Assembly (NCBI RefSeq): GCF_003316875.1
Contig: NZ_QMIL01000001.1
Coordinates: 558,001 to 622,000 of the forward strand
Reading direction: 5' to 3'
Source of the DNA: Aliidiomarina celeris
GTDB taxonomy: Bacteria; Pseudomonadota; Gammaproteobacteria; Enterobacterales; Alteromonadaceae
Length of the DNA: 64,000 bases
Part shown: positions 52,220-62,096 of the stretch, one piece after another
Layout: the number at the start of each line of letters is the position of its first letter
Numbering within the stretch: position 1 is the first letter of the stretch
Translations under genes and position numbers: made by a program
Notes under the pieces: model-generated
Told to the model about the DNA's origin: nothing
The model's input: the letters and a program-made list of their open reading frames with translations, nothing else
Database searches by the model: none

Positions 52220-52597
52220 ATGGCAAAGCCTTCAAAACATAAGCAGCTACCGCAAAAAAAGCAAAAGGCGCAGGAAAAACGCCTGCCACGCTCAATCAAA
52301 CTCTTTGGTTGGAGCGTTATTGCCGCGGCACTCTTCATTTGGGGCATTCCCCTCGCCTACGACATTTACTTAGCCTTTACCCCAGCACTACCCGAGCACA
52401 TTGAACGTCAAACACGCACAATAGCCGAACACACTGCTGTTATTTTCGGCATCGCGGTATTTGTATTAGGCTGTTTACTGGCGCTTCGCCGCTGGCAGTG
52501 GGAACGAAAACGCGCCCGCTTGCAGCAACTTATTCGTGACTACAAAATAAGAAAAGCAATGAAGGCGCGTGAGTCTGAGAGCAATACGAATCAATAA
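52220..52597 (+). CDS. Hypothetical two-helix membrane protein
   Basis: A 125-residue product with a Lys-rich N-terminal tail (MAKPSKHKQLPQKKQKAQEK), two membrane helices (SVIAAALFIWGIPLAYDIYLAF and AVIFGIAVFVLGCLLAL) and a basic helical C-terminus (RRWQWERKRARLQQLIRDYKIRKAMKARE). The topology has both ends in the cytoplasm. No family recognised. A start 13 codons earlier is possible but lies in promoter-like sequence. It is convergent with the lipoprotein gene. Confidence 0.6.
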   Translation: MAKPSKHKQLPQKKQKAQEKRLPRSIKLFGWSVIAAALFIWGIPLAYDIYLAFTPALPEHIERQTRTIAEHTAVIFGIAVFVLGCLLALRRWQWERKRARLQQLIRDYKIRKAMKARESESNTNQ

Positions 52598-52607
52598 ACA
52601 ACCTGGC

Positions 52608-53075
52608 TTACATTTCAGCTTTAGATGCGGTTACGCAGACATTGCCTCTAAGCAACAAGCCGGGCTCTGGCAGCACTTCACAGGTTCCCATCATGCCAGA
52701 CTCATTTACCCGTTGGCGTACCATGTTGTTATAACGCTCAACGAGCCCCAATAAAAGCTGCTCATTGGTCGTCTCTGTAGAGTAAAGTAGGAAGCGATCA
52801 GGGCCACCACAGGGTCGGTAACCTAAGCCTACCAGTTTACAATGCTCAACACTTGAAGCTGTAGGTCCTCCAACTTCAGAACGAATAGCTCTCAGCAACG
52901 CATTTTCACGTTCCTCGTTGGTGGCTAGTTCATTTATTACGGTTAGTTGCTCTTCTAGTTGCTCCGTTTGATTATTTACCCTCGCGCTATCTTGAGACTT
53001 CTCAAGAGCGTCACCGCAGCCTATTAAACTTAACGACAACAATACTGCAGGAATAAAAGCTTTGGTAAAACTCAT
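52608..53075 (-). CDS. Putative lipoprotein, 155 residues
   Basis: A lipoprotein with signal peptide and lipobox LSLIGC (Cys near residue 20), then a helical, Glu/Gln-rich part and a domain with four cysteines (HCKLVGLGYRPCGG; GTCEVLPEPG; VCVTASK) that could form two disulfides. AAGGAG precedes the ATG. Function is unknown. It follows the S8 protease gene on the same strand behind that gene's terminator, so it has its own promoter or depends on read-through. Confidence 0.7.
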   Translation of the reverse strand: MSFTKAFIPAVLLSLSLIGCGDALEKSQDSARVNNQTEQLEEQLTVINELATNEERENALLRAIRSEVGGPTASSVEHCKLVGLGYRPCGGPDRFLLYSTETTNEQLLLGLVERYNNMVRQRVNESGMMGTCEVLPEPGLLLRGNVCVTASKAEM

Positions 53076-53092
53076 AACTAAAATATCTCCTT

Positions 53093-53119
53093 AAAAAAAG
53101 GGCCGTTAAACGGCCCTTT
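53093..53119 (-). terminator. Intrinsic terminator of the S8 protease gene
   Basis: On the minus strand AAAGGGCCG and CGGCCCTTT form a perfect 9-base stem with a 5-base loop and continue into seven T. It lies about 57 bases past the S8 stop and just before the Shine-Dalgarno of the lipoprotein gene. Confidence 0.88.
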
Positions 53120-53175
53120 TGTTTCGAACGTTACTCAGTAGTAGTATCCTATTTTACCCTACTGATTGCCGCCAG

Positions 53176-56100
53176 TTATTTCTGTACTTTTACAGAGCGA
53201 CGACGTAACCATACGAGTGGTAAGCCGAGCAATGCGATGAACGCACCGAAGCTACCTTCGTACCATTTCTTACTGCTTGATACGCGCTCAACTTGAACAG
53301 TTACAGTCGCAGTGCTTGAAAGCTCACCATCAGAAGCTGTTACCTCAAAGGTTAAGGTGCCATTTTCATTTGGCGCAGTGAATGATGCACTCGCAGAGTT
53401 ACCACCACTCAAGCTTACCGCAGTACCACCTGTTTGCTCCCAGCTGTACGTCACTGTGTCGCCATTGGCGTCAGTAGCTGTTGCAGAAAGAGAAACAGAC
53501 TCGTTGCCTTTAACCGTACCTGGACCAGAAGCTGAAACTTCAGGAGCTACGTTCTCCAGCATCACTTCAACTTCAACAGTTGCAGGCGCTGAAGTGTTAC
53601 CTTCGCTGTCTACCAGTTGATACGTGAAGCTGTCGGTACCTACGAATTCACCGTCACCCACATAAGTGAATGTAGTGCCTTCGAAGGTTACTTCACCATG
53701 TTCTGGTGCAGTAACAACTTCAATCGTTACATCACCCACGGCATTCACGAAGATAGGTGTAGCAGCATTCAAGTCACCGTTATAAGTGTCCGCAGTTACA
53801 TGCGAGTACACAGGGGCAGACTCTGCTGAAACGTAGTTCGCTAAGTCGTAGCTAATGTCGCCAGTACGAAGACCTGAAGTGCTTGCATCTTTAACTGAAC
53901 CGAAGTGCGGAATGGTCAGATCATAGTCGATTGTTACATAACCGCGCTGTGAGTCTACACTTACTGCATAAGCTTCACCTGTCGCTGGCAATGTACCTGC
54001 ACCGTCAAAGAACTGAGAAATACCAATTGCACTGTTTGCGTCTTCAACACCTACTGAAGCGCCCCAGAATCCTGCATCTGGCAAGTCCACGTAGTTGAAG
54101 ATCACCTCGTCTGAACCCAGTTTGATCCAAACCGCAAAGGTATATGGCCCAAGCCCGAAGACATCACTTGCTAAGTATTCTTTAACTTGATTCCATTCCC
54201 ACACAAACCAGAGGTTACCCGCACCGTCGTCAACAAGATTATAAATCATGCTAGCGTTCGGACCGTCAATTTCCATGTCAGTCCAGAAAGGTGCCATTTT
54301 ACCAAATGGAGCTTGCCCGTCCGGTAATTGACGTGATGTAAAGGTACCACTCACATTTTGGTCACCGAGCGCCATGAAGCCATTCTCTGAAATGCTTACA
54401 TAGTCAACTTGTGTACCATCCCATGTGAAGCCACCGAACATCCCGATATTGAGGCCAATGCTCACTTCGTCACAATACTCGTCAGCGCCACAAATGGTGA
54501 GGTAGTCGTCTGTTACGTCAGCAAGTGACTGGCCTGCAAATGGGAACGCAACAGCGTCCATGCTTGCAGACGGTGAGCTACCGCTCGCCATGCTTGCCGC
54601 AACAGTCACGGTTTTGTTGTCACCCGCTACCGTAGTACCGAGAACAGTTGAATATAGAGAGTCAACTTCAACCGATTCCGTGTCAAGCACTGCACCTTCT
54701 GGTAGGCGTGATATTAAGCTCAGCATTGGGATTTCGAAACCTGCGTCGCGCAGTAAGGTACGCACAGAGAATGCTTCACCCGCATTCACAGCACCCGAAG
54801 TTACAAACGAATCCAATACTTGGCGGTTGTCAGCAGACGATGGAGAAACCACTACAGGAATACGCACGTCAGCAAACTCACCACTTGCATCAGTCCATAC
54901 CACGTGGCCAAACTGCCAGCCTTCGGCCGCAGAACGAGCGTCCACAGTTAAACGGAAGGTTGCACTACCGTTTGCGTCTAGCGACAGTGAGTCTGTGTTT
55001 AAGCTTCCAGTTAAACCACTTCCTTCACGGAAAGACACAGAACCGTGCCATTCACCGGCTTGGTCCAGCAAGTTTGTTACCGTGCGTTCAAATGTACACT
55101 CAATCACACAGGTGGTGCCCACAATAGAAGGACCATCAATTGCAATTGCAGTATTCATTGCTGCTGCAATGTCCAAACGACCTGCACCAATATCGAAAGC
55201 GTCTGCAGGTGTTACTGCATCTTCTTTGCGAATATTCGGATTAGACGAAGTCATTAAGACTGATTTAATTTCCTTTGCATCTAGCTCTGGGCGCATTTGA
55301 CGAATCAAGGCCGCAGCACCCGCTACATGTGGAGACGCCATTGACGTACCAGAATACTCAGCGCTGTATGCATCGTTCTCACCCGCGATCGCAGAGAGAA
55401 TATCGCTACCCGGTGCGGCGATATCAGGCTTCAAGAAGCTCGCATCAAAGTTTGGACCGCGGCTTGAGAAACCAGACATGATATCGATGTTATTTTCATT
55501 AACAATCGTCATTGCTGGTGAAATTGAACCGGCAACAACAGAGCCGTCTGCCAATAAGCCCGTTACAGCTTCAGCGTCTGATTGCAAAATAGCAACAGAA
55601 GGTAAAGTAGCGCCGTCCATAGTCATTAAAATAATGCCTGGAGCGTTATTACCAACCACCATCCCAATGGCGCCCGCTTCTTGTAAGTTATTGGCTTTGT
55701 CAGTAAATGCACAAGTACCACGCGCGGTGTATACAATGTGCCCTTCAAAAGCGCCCTCTTCAAACGGCTCACACGCAAGCGCATTTTCTGCGTCTGCGGT
55801 ACCCGCCCAAATCATTGGCCCTTCAATCATTTCAGTAATTGTGAAGTCACCATTGCCAGGCCACGCTTGTACGCTGTCTTCAATGCCTTCTACTTCAACT
55901 AGACTACCGAAAGTCCGACCATGCTGGGTAGACGCAACCGTTAAACCTTCCTCAATACATGAAGGACAACCAATAGAGCCAGCAACTGGACCGGAGTTAC
56001 CCGCCGCAGTAACCACTACAACGCCAGCAGCCTCAGCCGCTTGGAATGCAGCATAGTAAGGGCTGGTTTGTGGATTACCTGGACCGCCGCCCCATGAGTT

Positions 56101-57117
56101 GTTAATAACATCAGCACCGTCGGCTACAGCATCTTCCAATGCTTGCACAAGCATGATGTTTGAACCGCCACCGCGACCTGACGTATCGTTAAATAGTGCT
56201 TTATACGCCATTAGCGTAGCGCCCGGCGCCACACCAGAAAACGACGTTTCAACACCTTCATAGGTAATAGAAACGTGGTTACCAACCGCGGTACCCGCTA
56301 CGTGTGTACCATGGCCACCGAAGTCTTCAGGGCTGATATGCTCGTCAGGATGAACTTGGAAGGTAGGGGTGTAATAACGTGCTACCGCAAGTTTATCGTT
56401 ACAGAAAGTTGGATCGATTACCGAGCAGTAGTCGTCCGTAGGTAAACCTTCTGGACGCGTGTGACCATTGGCCGCAAACATGGCATGACCAGAGTTGATA
56501 CCACCGTCAATCACTGCTACGCGAACACCTTGGCCCGCCATATCACGCGAACCAATCATTTCCCACACTGCTGGAGAGTTGATCAGCTCATTCGACGCAT
56601 CCATGTTGGCATAATACATTTTATGCTCATGAACACGTTTTACGCCTGGAGTACGAGCTAGCTGACGAGTAACGTCAGTACCTTTCGGAACTTCAATAAT
56701 AAGAGAGTTCGAAACAATGCTCAGGTTACGCATCACATTCAAGCCAGCAACTGACTGGCGAAGCTGCTGTGCAACCGCGTCTTGCTCAGCACGAAGCTGA
56801 TTTGCATACTGTTGAATCTCAGGTTGGCTCAGGTCCAAACGCCCCACATCAGCACTGTTTGCACGGGGACCAGTAGTACCGAATTGAAGCGCAATTGGCT
56901 GTGACTCTAGTTCAACAATATAATAATCTGGGAATTCTTTTGCTTGCTCTCTGTTCATTGGATCCTGTTTTACAAAGCCTTGACCTTGTGAAAACGAATC
57001 AATAGACAGTCGTTTATCAGCGGAAGTATTTGCCGCTGCAACCCCAACAGACAGCGATGCTGCCACCAAAGTTGCAACAACACTTAACTTCATTTTAGGT
57101 GTTGTAGTTTTAACCAT
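53176..57117 (-). CDS. Large secreted S8 (subtilisin-like) protease with sorting tail
   Basis: A 1313-residue exported protease. Order of parts: signal peptide (KLSVVATLVAASLSVGVAAA); an inhibitor-like propeptide (YYIVELESQPIALQF to KGTDVTRQLARTPGVKRV); the S8 domain with catalytic Asp204 (AVIDGGI), His269 (GGHGTHVAG) and Ser592 (SGTSMASPHVAG), interrupted by a PA insert (VYTARGTCAFTDKANNLQEAGAIGMVVGN); a beta-rich region; a cadherin/Ig-like repeat (GEVTFEGTTFTYVGDGEFVGTDSFTYQL); and a PKD/REJ-like domain. The tail GSFG, a hydrophobic helix and RRRS resembles GlyGly-CTERM sorting signals cut by rhombosortase. The start at 57117 follows AGGAAG. Confidence 0.93.
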   Translation of the reverse strand: MVKTTTPKMKLSVVATLVAASLSVGVAAANTSADKRLSIDSFSQGQGFVKQDPMNREQAKEFPDYYIVELESQPIALQFGTTGPRANSADVGRLDLSQPEIQQYANQLRAEQDAVAQQLRQSVAGLNVMRNLSIVSNSLIIEVPKGTDVTRQLARTPGVKRVHEHKMYYANMDASNELINSPAVWEMIGSRDMAGQGVRVAVIDGGINSGHAMFAANGHTRPEGLPTDDYCSVIDPTFCNDKLAVARYYTPTFQVHPDEHISPEDFGGHGTHVAGTAVGNHVSITYEGVETSFSGVAPGATLMAYKALFNDTSGRGGGSNIMLVQALEDAVADGADVINNSWGGGPGNPQTSPYYAAFQAAEAAGVVVVTAAGNSGPVAGSIGCPSCIEEGLTVASTQHGRTFGSLVEVEGIEDSVQAWPGNGDFTITEMIEGPMIWAGTADAENALACEPFEEGAFEGHIVYTARGTCAFTDKANNLQEAGAIGMVVGNNAPGIILMTMDGATLPSVAILQSDAEAVTGLLADGSVVAGSISPAMTIVNENNIDIMSGFSSRGPNFDASFLKPDIAAPGSDILSAIAGENDAYSAEYSGTSMASPHVAGAAALIRQMRPELDAKEIKSVLMTSSNPNIRKEDAVTPADAFDIGAGRLDIAAAMNTAIAIDGPSIVGTTCVIECTFERTVTNLLDQAGEWHGSVSFREGSGLTGSLNTDSLSLDANGSATFRLTVDARSAAEGWQFGHVVWTDASGEFADVRIPVVVSPSSADNRQVLDSFVTSGAVNAGEAFSVRTLLRDAGFEIPMLSLISRLPEGAVLDTESVEVDSLYSTVLGTTVAGDNKTVTVAASMASGSSPSASMDAVAFPFAGQSLADVTDDYLTICGADEYCDEVSIGLNIGMFGGFTWDGTQVDYVSISENGFMALGDQNVSGTFTSRQLPDGQAPFGKMAPFWTDMEIDGPNASMIYNLVDDGAGNLWFVWEWNQVKEYLASDVFGLGPYTFAVWIKLGSDEVIFNYVDLPDAGFWGASVGVEDANSAIGISQFFDGAGTLPATGEAYAVSVDSQRGYVTIDYDLTIPHFGSVKDASTSGLRTGDISYDLANYVSAESAPVYSHVTADTYNGDLNAATPIFVNAVGDVTIEVVTAPEHGEVTFEGTTFTYVGDGEFVGTDSFTYQLVDSEGNTSAPATVEVEVMLENVAPEVSASGPGTVKGNESVSLSATATDANGDTVTYSWEQTGGTAVSLSGGNSASASFTAPNENGTLTFEVTASDGELSSTATVTVQVERVSSSKKWYEGSFGAFIALLGLPLVWLRRRSVKVQK

Positions 57118-57384
57118 TATAAACTTCCTATTTTTATGTTGTTCCGCACTATATGGAAAGCCAGCCTTGCACCAACAAACCACACCGGAAAGTTCATAAT
57201 ATCAGTGAAAAGTTATTAAGCAAGCGACGAGTTATAACAAAAAGAATATACGGCGACGTCAGAATTGTTACTAAATGTTTCGCCGATTGGTCTGAGCTAA
57301 CTCAAGGCAGGAAATACAAGGGGTTTACGCAAATTCACAGATATGTAAAGCTCTACACGATTACAACTTAACTAGAAATTAACC

Positions 57385-58080
57385 ATGACCGACTTTATTG
57401 GAATTTACGATAACGCCCTGCCCGCTGATTTTTGTCAGCGTTTTATTGAACGCTTTGATCAAAGTCCGCATAGACAAGCGGGACGCACCGGGCATGGGGT
57501 CGAGCCGGATAAAAAAGTAAGTGAAGACTTGTACCTGGACCAGCTTGCTGACTTTCAACAGGAGCTGGCTTTTATTCGTGACACCACGCGACGCTATGTA
57601 TTGGAGTACTTTAAGCAGCACCACTTCGCTTTAATTGCGCCGATTGCCTTGAAAGTAAAGCACCCTAAAACTGGCGAGCCGGTGAATTTAACGCACGAAA
57701 ACTTTGACGAAGTTGCTGCAGGTAACGAAGAAGCCTACATGAAGTTGCTGTACCGCTTGGGTGCTATTCAGGCACAAAAATACAAAGCCAATGAAGGTAA
57801 CTACAACTATTGGCATTGTGAAGTGTACCCACAGAAGGGCAGCGTAGATGCGTTACACAGAACTTTGTTGTTTATGTATTACTTGAATGACGTGGAAGAG
57901 GGAGGAACCACCGATTTTTATTACCAAAACAAGCAAGTCCAGCCGAAGCAGGGCCGCATGGTTATAGCACCGGCATACTTTACCCACACACATCGTGGCA
58001 CAACGCCGGTAAGTAACGACAAATACATTCTTACGAGTTGGGTGCTTATGAACCCAGCCAAGCTTCTATTTGGCGCGTGA
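57385..58080 (+). CDS. 2-oxoglutarate/Fe(II) oxygenase (prolyl hydroxylase-like)
   Basis: A 231-residue cytoplasmic protein with the double-stranded beta helix of prolyl-hydroxylase-like oxygenases. NYNYWHCEVYP likely carries the first metal His and acid; RTLLFMYYLNDVEEGGTTDFYYQNKQVQPKQGRMVIAPAYFTHTHRGTTPVSNDKYILTSWV contains the typical GG-T-F strand, the distal His (HTHRG) and the Lys that binds 2-oxoglutarate. The substrate is unknown. It stands alone between the S8 protease and rhombosortase genes, on the opposite strand. Confidence 0.78.
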   Translation: MTDFIGIYDNALPADFCQRFIERFDQSPHRQAGRTGHGVEPDKKVSEDLYLDQLADFQQELAFIRDTTRRYVLEYFKQHHFALIAPIALKVKHPKTGEPVNLTHENFDEVAAGNEEAYMKLLYRLGAIQAQKYKANEGNYNYWHCEVYPQKGSVDALHRTLLFMYYLNDVEEGGTTDFYYQNKQVQPKQGRMVIAPAYFTHTHRGTTPVSNDKYILTSWVLMNPAKLLFGA

Positions 58081-58135
58081 CTGCTCCCCGCCTTAAGCGC
58101 TCAAAGGCCACGGGCGAGGGTTTATGGCGTGTTTG

Positions 58136-58768
58136 CTAACGATTATGCTTAGCGCTTGAATCGCGCTCACGCTTGCTAACCCCGAGCGCCCGCTGCACAA
58201 ACGCGAGAACAATGCCGGTAACCACTCCGTAAAAATGAGCAGACACCGCTAAATCAGATTCTGTTGGTACCACGACAATACCCTGCTCTATCGCAGCGGG
58301 CGCCAGCCAGTAGTCGTATACCGCCTTGCCTGTTATGCCCAACAATAAAATCCAACCTAATTTTACCTGCTGTAACACATCGCTCAGTGCACCCCAGGCA
58401 AACATGCCATAGAGAGTGCCGGAAAAGCCGACGTAATAAACCACATTCGGATCGGTCACTAACATGCCCATATTCGCACCGAGGGCAATAATCACTACCA
58501 CCGCCAAATAACGAAAGCCGGGCGCATGCTCGGCGAACAGAAGCCAAAACAACAACAAACCGCTCATGTTTAAGGCCAAGTGCCCTACTTCCAAATGCAT
58601 AAATTGGCCGCTCAGCAGCCGCCAAAGCTCACCACTGAGAATTGCACTTCGGTCGTACACCAAGCTCATTTTTAATGTTTCGGGGAGTAAAAACAGCGCC
58701 GCTAATAAAAGCGCCACCCCCACGGGTGGCACCAGATAAGCGCGAGCAATAGGCAATTGCTTTAGCAT
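58136..58768 (-). CDS. rrtA: Rhombosortase-like rhomboid protease
   Basis: A 210-residue intramembrane serine protease with six helices. The catalytic Ser116 is in VGFSGTLYG and His178 in SAHFYGVVTG; H63-x3-N67 of HLALNMSG is the conserved rhomboid motif of helix 2. The length and motif pattern match rhombosortase, the rhomboid subfamily that cleaves GlyGly-CTERM tails of exported proteins. A protein with such a tail, the S8 protease, is encoded about 1 kb away. It starts 15 bases after the S9 peptidase on the same strand, so these two form an operon. Confidence 0.8.
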   Translation of the reverse strand: MLKQLPIARAYLVPPVGVALLLAALFLLPETLKMSLVYDRSAILSGELWRLLSGQFMHLEVGHLALNMSGLLLFWLLFAEHAPGFRYLAVVVIIALGANMGMLVTDPNVVYYVGFSGTLYGMFAWGALSDVLQQVKLGWILLLGITGKAVYDYWLAPAAIEQGIVVVPTESDLAVSAHFYGVVTGIVLAFVQRALGVSKRERDSSAKHNR

Positions 58769-58783
58769 AGTAAAAACTTATGG

Positions 58784-61213
58784 TTATTTTTCTGGGTACA
58801 AATAGTCCCACCATTCTGGTTGATCTTTCAAGTGCTTGTCGAAAAATGCCATGTAGGTGTCCCACCAGTGAAAGCGTGTTTCGCGGTCGATCACGTGGTG
58901 GTCTACACCTTTGTATTCCACCAGTTCCACCTCTTTGCCGAGCAGCTTCAGTGCGCTGTACATGTTGTGGCTTTCGCCCGGCGGTACATTGGTGTCGGAG
59001 TCGCCGTGTATCAGCAACATCGGTGCAGTCACCTTGTCCGCATGGAACACGGGACTTTGCTGGCTGTAGAGTTCTGCGTTATTCCACGGGAACGAGCCTT
59101 TCGACGCTTCACCAGAATACAAGAAGCCCCACCAACCTTGACCCCAGTATGAGGTAATATTGCTAATGCCGGCATGCGACATTGAAGCACTGAAGATATC
59201 CGTCATGGTGGCAAGTAACATGGTCATAAAGCCGCCATACGAGGCCCCCAAATGCCCCACCCGATCCGCATCAACAAAGTCGTGCGCGTCGAGGAAACGC
59301 TTAGTGCCCTCAATAATGTCGCTGGCTGTGTATTCACCCCACGCATTCACATGCCGCGCCGAAAACTCTTGGCCAAAGCCGGTTGCGCCGGTTGGCTGTA
59401 GCACGTACACCACATACCCTTGTGCCGCCCATTGATTAAACGGATAACGCCCAGTGAATCCACGCTGAACAGGCGAAGTACCGCCGTAGTAATACACCAA
59501 TGCCGGATACTTCGAACGCGGGTTAAAGTTTGGCGGTAAATAAACGCGCCCATAAATGGTATCGCCGCGCTCATTTTGGAAGTTCCACTCACGAATGTCA
59601 TGAATATGATGGTTACGGAAGTAGAGAGGTGCACTGTCCCACAGCACCGCAGCGGTGTTTTCGTCGAGCGCGATACGTCCCATGCGGCTTGGCTTGGTCG
59701 CGTCACTACCTGCAAAGTAAATACGTGGCGTGCTCTCTTTACTTGCAGTAAAGCTATTCACCACATCTACACCGGTACTGATACGCGTATATTGGCCATC
59801 ACTGGTGCGGTATCTATAGAGCTGAGTGCGGTCTCGATCAGTCGTCGACAATAAAATATCACCGTTGGTTAACGCCTGTGCAGAACCAATCGCCGGATTA
59901 AAATTCACGCTTAACGGAGTCACCTCGCCATTGCGCGCCAACCGATACAGCTGCCCGTCATAGTTATTAGCGAGGAAACCTTCTGGCAAGTTTCGCCCCG
60001 CACCGTCGCCAAATTCCGGACCCGCCACTACGTAAATGTCGTCATTCACGTAAAACGCTTGATTAAACGTGCGGTGTTCACCGAGTTCGATAACTTCGTC
60101 CGTTGCAAGGTTCATTTCACGCAGCAGCATTAAATAGTGTGCAGGCTCACGATAGTCGACTTTGCGTTCACTCACCAAAATACGATCACCACTTGCGTGG
60201 CTCGCTTCAAAGCTGATCGAACTGTCGCCTTGCGTAATTTGCTTAAGCGCCTGCGACTGAGTATTCAGTACATAGAGCTGGCTGTTGTCACGAAAGTAGC
60301 TCCAGCGGTCTTCTAAAGCGCGGTAACGTTTTACGGTGTCGCCGTCTTGCTCGCCCCGCTCGTTCCAACTGAACACCAGTTCATTAGCCGACAGCCAATG
60401 CAGCCCGCGCGCGCCAGTTAATGCGCTACTCAGCGGTGTTACCGACAAATCGGTTAAGTTTAAGAGTTGAACACGGTTATTTTGTATAAAGGCTAACCGT
60501 TCACTGTCGTCATTCCAGGCAAAACTGTGTGCGGAACCGTCTTGCCAACGAAAAATCGTACGCTCTGCACGTGCGTCAAAAACTTGTAGGTCAACTTGAG
60601 CAGTATTTCCTGTAGCCTCTGTGTAATGCTCACGGCGCCAAACCAAAAATTCACCATTCGGTGACGCATTCACGTAGGTCGTTGTTTCCGCGTCGAACAT
60701 CAGTGGTTGACTTACCCGCAGTCGGTTCGGTAGCTCTGCATTCACTTGGTCGTGGTCCGCTTTGCCTTGCCAGCTTACTTCAAGCGCTTGCCAATCGTCG
60801 GCCTTTTCAACCAACACCAGCAATTGATGGTCACCCGTTGGCAGCACAAGTTCAGCACTACCCTCTGTCTGCTCAACCCATTCACCATTTAAGTAAAAGC
60901 TTACTTGCTCGGCGCCAGCGACCGACACCTTACCTTGGGTAAAGCGCTGGGTAGCCAGCGGTATATGAAGCACAGGCAAGTTTTCGATACTGCCGTTTTT
61001 CTCTGTGAGGCGTGTTCCGCCGGGCAACGTATTTAACCACGACTGAATTAAACTCGACCGTAACATGTTGGCTTGCGGGCTATCAGCAAGCGCCACACCC
61101 ACTTGAGCACGATCAACTTCATGCACCCATACTTGGTCACGGTCAATTGCTGCAGCCGATAAGCTTACGAATAATGCGCTCAGCACCCATCCATATTTCA
61201 GCATTTTTTTCAT
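58784..61213 (-). CDS. Secreted S9 family prolyl oligopeptidase/dipeptidyl peptidase
   Basis: An 809-residue exported peptidase. A signal peptide (KKMLKYGWVLSALFVSLSAAA) precedes a small beta domain, a WD40-like beta-propeller (residues about 170-540, with repeated SFAWNDDSERLAF-type blades) and a C-terminal alpha/beta catalytic domain: Ser in GHLGASYGGFMTML, Asp in LLIHGDSDTNVPPGES and His in GVDHHVID. Peptidases of this family release dipeptides or cleave after proline from short peptides. The start at 61213 is taken because AAAGG is then 7 bases away. It is operonic with the rhombosortase gene. Confidence 0.92.
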   Translation of the reverse strand: MKKMLKYGWVLSALFVSLSAAAIDRDQVWVHEVDRAQVGVALADSPQANMLRSSLIQSWLNTLPGGTRLTEKNGSIENLPVLHIPLATQRFTQGKVSVAGAEQVSFYLNGEWVEQTEGSAELVLPTGDHQLLVLVEKADDWQALEVSWQGKADHDQVNAELPNRLRVSQPLMFDAETTTYVNASPNGEFLVWRREHYTEATGNTAQVDLQVFDARAERTIFRWQDGSAHSFAWNDDSERLAFIQNNRVQLLNLTDLSVTPLSSALTGARGLHWLSANELVFSWNERGEQDGDTVKRYRALEDRWSYFRDNSQLYVLNTQSQALKQITQGDSSISFEASHASGDRILVSERKVDYREPAHYLMLLREMNLATDEVIELGEHRTFNQAFYVNDDIYVVAGPEFGDGAGRNLPEGFLANNYDGQLYRLARNGEVTPLSVNFNPAIGSAQALTNGDILLSTTDRDRTQLYRYRTSDGQYTRISTGVDVVNSFTASKESTPRIYFAGSDATKPSRMGRIALDENTAAVLWDSAPLYFRNHHIHDIREWNFQNERGDTIYGRVYLPPNFNPRSKYPALVYYYGGTSPVQRGFTGRYPFNQWAAQGYVVYVLQPTGATGFGQEFSARHVNAWGEYTASDIIEGTKRFLDAHDFVDADRVGHLGASYGGFMTMLLATMTDIFSASMSHAGISNITSYWGQGWWGFLYSGEASKGSFPWNNAELYSQQSPVFHADKVTAPMLLIHGDSDTNVPPGESHNMYSALKLLGKEVELVEYKGVDHHVIDRETRFHWWDTYMAFFDKHLKDQPEWWDYLYPEK

Positions 61214-61362
61214 TCTCATACCTTTTATCCGTTTTGATGAGCAAACTCATTGCAATAGAATTAATAGCAATAATCATACATGAATACGCTGCCAAGCAAG
61301 TTCCTGATTCGTTCATTAACCGAATCCTTACGTCGAAACATTCTCTGCCGAGCCAATAATGG

Positions 61363-61368
61363 TATAAT
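61363..61368 (+). promoter_or_regulatory. Extended -10 promoter for the outer-membrane gene
   Basis: TGGTATAAT has the TGn extension and a perfect TATAAT. It lies 35 bases before the ATG of the beta-barrel gene. The -35 region is weak, as expected for extended -10 promoters. Confidence 0.55.
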
Positions 61369-61402
61369 CTCGCTTCATCACACTAAATATAGGAACTCCC
61401 GT

Positions 61403-61969
61403 ATGAAGTTTTTTGTGTATGCCGCGCTCACTGCATTACCCTTTGTGGCGTTCTCTGCCCAGTCAATTACCCTTACACAGCCCAGCTATACGCATGTTTC
61501 GGCCTCGTACACCGACGGCAACCGCACTCAAAGTGGTATTTTTTTAGACGCTGAGTATGAACTTGACCATCAATTTTTCGTTACAGGTACTTACCAAAAT
61601 TCGCGGTATCGCACCGGAGGCAACTCCTTTCGCGAGTCGGTAATCGACCTTGGCTTGGGCCGTTACTTCACCATTGCCGACGGTCTTACCTGGGACTTAT
61701 CCGCTTCTGTTGGCCGCTATGCTCAAAGCGGTAACGTGTTCGGTTCTGGCAGTAATTTTCATACCCTCAATACCGGCTTTCGCAATCGCTTTGAAGCCTT
61801 TGAAACACGCGTAGGTTACCGCTATATAAAATATGAAGGCATGGCGAAACAGCACGGTCTGGTAGCCTCTGGCTGGTATTACTTCACGCCTCAAATGTCG
61901 GTTGGCGTAACCTTTAGCGACGTGTATTCCCAATCAACCTGGGGATTTGGCGCGCGCATTTTGTTCTAA
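61403..61969 (+). CDS. Outer-membrane beta-barrel protein
   Basis: A 188-residue exported protein. After the signal peptide (MKFFVYAALTALPFVAFSA) come about eight amphipathic strands with alternating hydrophobic residues (VSASYTDGNRTQSGIFLDAEYEL; FFVTGTYQNSRYR; DLGLGRYFTI; LSASVGRYAQSG; ETRVGYRYIKYEGM), ending in RILF with C-terminal Phe, the classical BamA recognition signal. The size suggests an OmpA/OmpX-like eight-stranded barrel. AGGA stands 8 bases before the ATG. Function is not known. Confidence 0.8.
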   Translation: MKFFVYAALTALPFVAFSAQSITLTQPSYTHVSASYTDGNRTQSGIFLDAEYELDHQFFVTGTYQNSRYRTGGNSFRESVIDLGLGRYFTIADGLTWDLSASVGRYAQSGNVFGSGSNFHTLNTGFRNRFEAFETRVGYRYIKYEGMAKQHGLVASGWYYFTPQMSVGVTFSDVYSQSTWGFGARILF

Positions 61970-62096
61970 ATCGGGAATTCCTCGCTTTTCCCCCTACCCC
62001 CTGCGCACGGTTCCATGTATTCTTAGCCCACTAGCAAGCCGATTAACATCCGTTAAACCTATAGAGAACACGTGCGCATAACCACGGGGAATAACA

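Noticed and set aside
54648-56056. Several long open frames on the plus strand opposite the S8 protease
   Set aside because: They are antisense to a clear protease with intact motifs, have low-complexity Ser/Thr/Pro composition and lack ribosome sites.
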